Shown piece by piece: positions 49,407 through 50,925 of a DNA stretch of 50,925 nt (position 1 is its first letter; each line of letters starts with the position of its first letter). The notes beneath the pieces are model-generated. The model did not search any database. It saw nothing but the letters and a program-made list of their open reading frames with translations, and was not told where the DNA came from. The DNA lies in assembly GCA_944325555.1 (NCBI GenBank), contig CALVAN010000014.1, positions 1 through 50,925 on the forward strand. Reading direction: 5' to 3'. A program made the position numbers and the translations under genes. This stretch comes from Candidatus Gastranaerophilales bacterium (GTDB taxonomy: Bacteria; Cyanobacteriota; Vampirovibrionia; Gastranaerophilales; Gastranaerophilaceae).

Positions 49407-50033
49407 TTACACCCTTTCAAAAAAGGTCTTGTCCTTTTTGCATATCGGACAAACATAGGTATCAGGTTCTTTTGTTATGTCGCCTTCGTATATGTAACCA
49501 CAGATTTTGCACCTGTATGCGACTTTGTCTGTTTCTAACTTTTCTTCTATATAAGTAGGGGCGGCTTTCGGGCTTTTGCCTTTTTTTACCTTGTGGTAGT
49601 AGTCATAGGTCATCGGTACATCTTTGTTGAGCATATCAGCATCAATCATTTTTCCTATAAACACAGTGTGGGTTTCTGTTTCGAATTTGTCTGTGAGTTC
49701 ACAGATTATGTACCCTACAGAATCTTCAAGCACCTCGAGTCCGTCTATGTTTACAGTTTTGATGTTTTCGAATTTGTCCACCTCTCTGCATGAGCTGAAA
49801 CCAAAAGTAGGGATAATATTATCGTTTACGTGTTCGCCGAGTATTGATACTGCGAATTTTTTGCTTTTATCAATACAAAGGTTTGTGTAGTTCTGGTGGT
49901 TAACGCTTATGCAAATCGTATCGTAGGTGATTTGCATAACACAGTTCACAACGCAGCCCACGGGTTTTGTTTCGCAATTTGTTGTTACAACATAAACACC
50001 GTATGACAGTTTTGTCAAAACTTCATTATTCAT
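49407..50033 (-). CDS. High-molecular-weight rubredoxin (flavin reductase-rubredoxin fusion)
   Basis: 208 residues. Residues 1-155 are a flavin-reductase-like FMN-binding split barrel (LSYGVYVVTTNCETKPVG, ISVNHQNYTNLCID). The last 40 residues are a rubredoxin with both iron knuckles, CKICGYIYEG and CPICKKDKT. In clostridia this fusion (Hrb) passes electrons to flavodiiron proteins that remove oxygen or NO. GGAG-like signal upstream of the ATG (aaaggagttttat). It stands alone, so its partner lies elsewhere. Confidence 0.9.
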   Translation of the reverse strand: MNNEVLTKLSYGVYVVTTNCETKPVGCVVNCVMQITYDTICISVNHQNYTNLCIDKSKKFAVSILGEHVNDNIIPTFGFSSCREVDKFENIKTVNIDGLEVLEDSVGYIICELTDKFETETHTVFIGKMIDADMLNKDVPMTYDYYHKVKKGKSPKAAPTYIEEKLETDKVAYRCKICGYIYEGDITKEPDTYVCPICKKDKTFFERV

Positions 50034-50054
50034 ATAAAACTCCTTTATATTTAA

Positions 50055-50618
50055 TTACTTTTGACCACAGGAAATCTGCATCAGCATGTGGCACAGTACA
50101 AGATGTATGTCTTCTGCAATTTGTTTGTCATCTATATTCGCATTGACGCTGTATTTTGCAAGCTGCTTTAGCTTTCCGCCGTCGCAGCCTGTCAGGGCGA
50201 TTGTAGTTATGTTGTTTTCGTTTGCGTATTTTATTGCTCTTAGAACGTTTTCAGAGTTGCCGCTGCTTGAGATGCCTATCACAATATCCTGCGGCTGAAC
50301 AAAATTCTTCAGCTGTTCGACAAAAATATCTTCATAGCAGACATCATTTGAATAAGACATCACCGTGCCAATATTATCGCTCAGACAAATGAATTTGAAA
50401 CGTTTTTTGTGGTCGTAGCCATAGCTTGCAACTTTGTTAAAATCACAGCAAAAATGACTTGCGGTTGTCGCAGAGCCACCGTTGCCCATAATAAAAATAT
50501 TTGAGCCTTTATCCCTTGCTTCACTTAAAATAAGAGCAAATTGTTCAATTTCTTTTCTGTTCAGATTGTCCAATGCATTTTTTAATCTGTCTATATAATT
50601 ATTAATTTGCTCTATCAT
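50055..50618 (-). CDS. SIS-domain sugar isomerase (GmhA/DiaA-like)
   Basis: 187 residues from the ATG at 50618, which has GGAG eight bases upstream. A longer frame would start at 50705, inside the tRNA gene, so I reject it. MGNGGSATTASHFCCDFNKV is the sugar-phosphate site, and IGISSSGNSENVLRAI and ALTGCDGGKLKQLA follow. GmhA converts sedoheptulose-7-phosphate to heptose-7-phosphate; DiaA acts in replication initiation. The nearby aldolase-HAD-ThDP operon suggests a sugar role. Confidence 0.85.
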   Translation of the reverse strand: MIEQINNYIDRLKNALDNLNRKEIEQFALILSEARDKGSNIFIMGNGGSATTASHFCCDFNKVASYGYDHKKRFKFICLSDNIGTVMSYSNDVCYEDIFVEQLKNFVQPQDIVIGISSSGNSENVLRAIKYANENNITTIALTGCDGGKLKQLAKYSVNANIDDKQIAEDIHLVLCHMLMQISCGQK

Positions 50619-50678
50619 TAAAACTCCGTTTTTACTAAAAAAGCTTTTAGAATTTTTTCTAAAAGCTTTGTCTGTAAA

Positions 50679-50925
<247 letters not shown>

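Overview
The window reads as a low-GC, Gram-negative-type gut bacterium. It has a porin, a second beta-barrel-like protein, a LolA-like carrier and TonB-like proteins, so there is an outer membrane. It also has a rubredoxin-flavoprotein typical of anaerobes, and no photosynthesis genes. Two adjacent proteins start with MKV.A..NL followed by an F-K-G or F-A-A motif, a style I associate with Gastranaerophilales (Vampirovibrionia/Melainabacteria, the non-photosynthetic relatives of Cyanobacteria). A candidate small RNA laid out like cyanobacterial Yfr1 fits this. The assignment is inference, about 60% sure.

Layout. 1-5.8 kb: a classic housekeeping block (DUF177, rpmF with a long tail, plsX, fabH, two tiny membrane proteins, fabD, a membrane protein, fabG) ending in a bidirectional terminator. 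5.9-19.7 kb: a nearly complete aryl-polyene-type pigment/lipid cluster. It has three ketosynthase-family proteins, a ketoreductase, two dehydratase domains that are both fused to other enzymes, two acyl carrier proteins, an aryl/acyl ligase, a thioesterase, two acyltransferases, a LolA-like carrier, an MMPL exporter, a phosphopantetheinyl transferase and a methyltransferase. 19.8-26.3 kb: porin, a secreted M48-like protein without its catalytic motif plus partner, an orphan GspF, a SulP transporter, an EF-hand protein and a small secreted protein. 26.3-31.6 kb: glf-galE and three GT2 glycosyltransferases in one operon, a galactofuranose glycan locus. 31.8-38.8 kb: YjbQ, a secreted von Willebrand A (vWA) protein and, converging on it, a compact five-gene operon. 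That operon encodes a secreted TrbI-like/glycine-zipper protein, an anchored vWA protein, a duplicated eight-helix membrane protein with an FHA-like head, and two TonB-like proteins. I consider it the best candidate for an undescribed envelope system. 39-43 kb: two F-x-G proteins, a beta-barrel-like protein, an orphan ABC ATPase, a TPR lipoprotein, a 54-residue gene. 43.6 kb: the Yfr1-like RNA candidate. 43.7-50.9 kb: mtnA, a membrane protein, ruvC, an aldolase-HAD-ThDP enzyme operon, high-molecular-weight rubredoxin, a GmhA-like sugar isomerase, initiator tRNA and a 101-bp tandem repeat in which the window ends.

A recurring theme is promoters whose -10 box ends 6 to 9 bases before an ATG that has no ribosome binding site, which predicts leaderless mRNAs for at least seven genes. 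Gene packing is tight: several convergent pairs have touching or overlapping ends, one by 223 bp.
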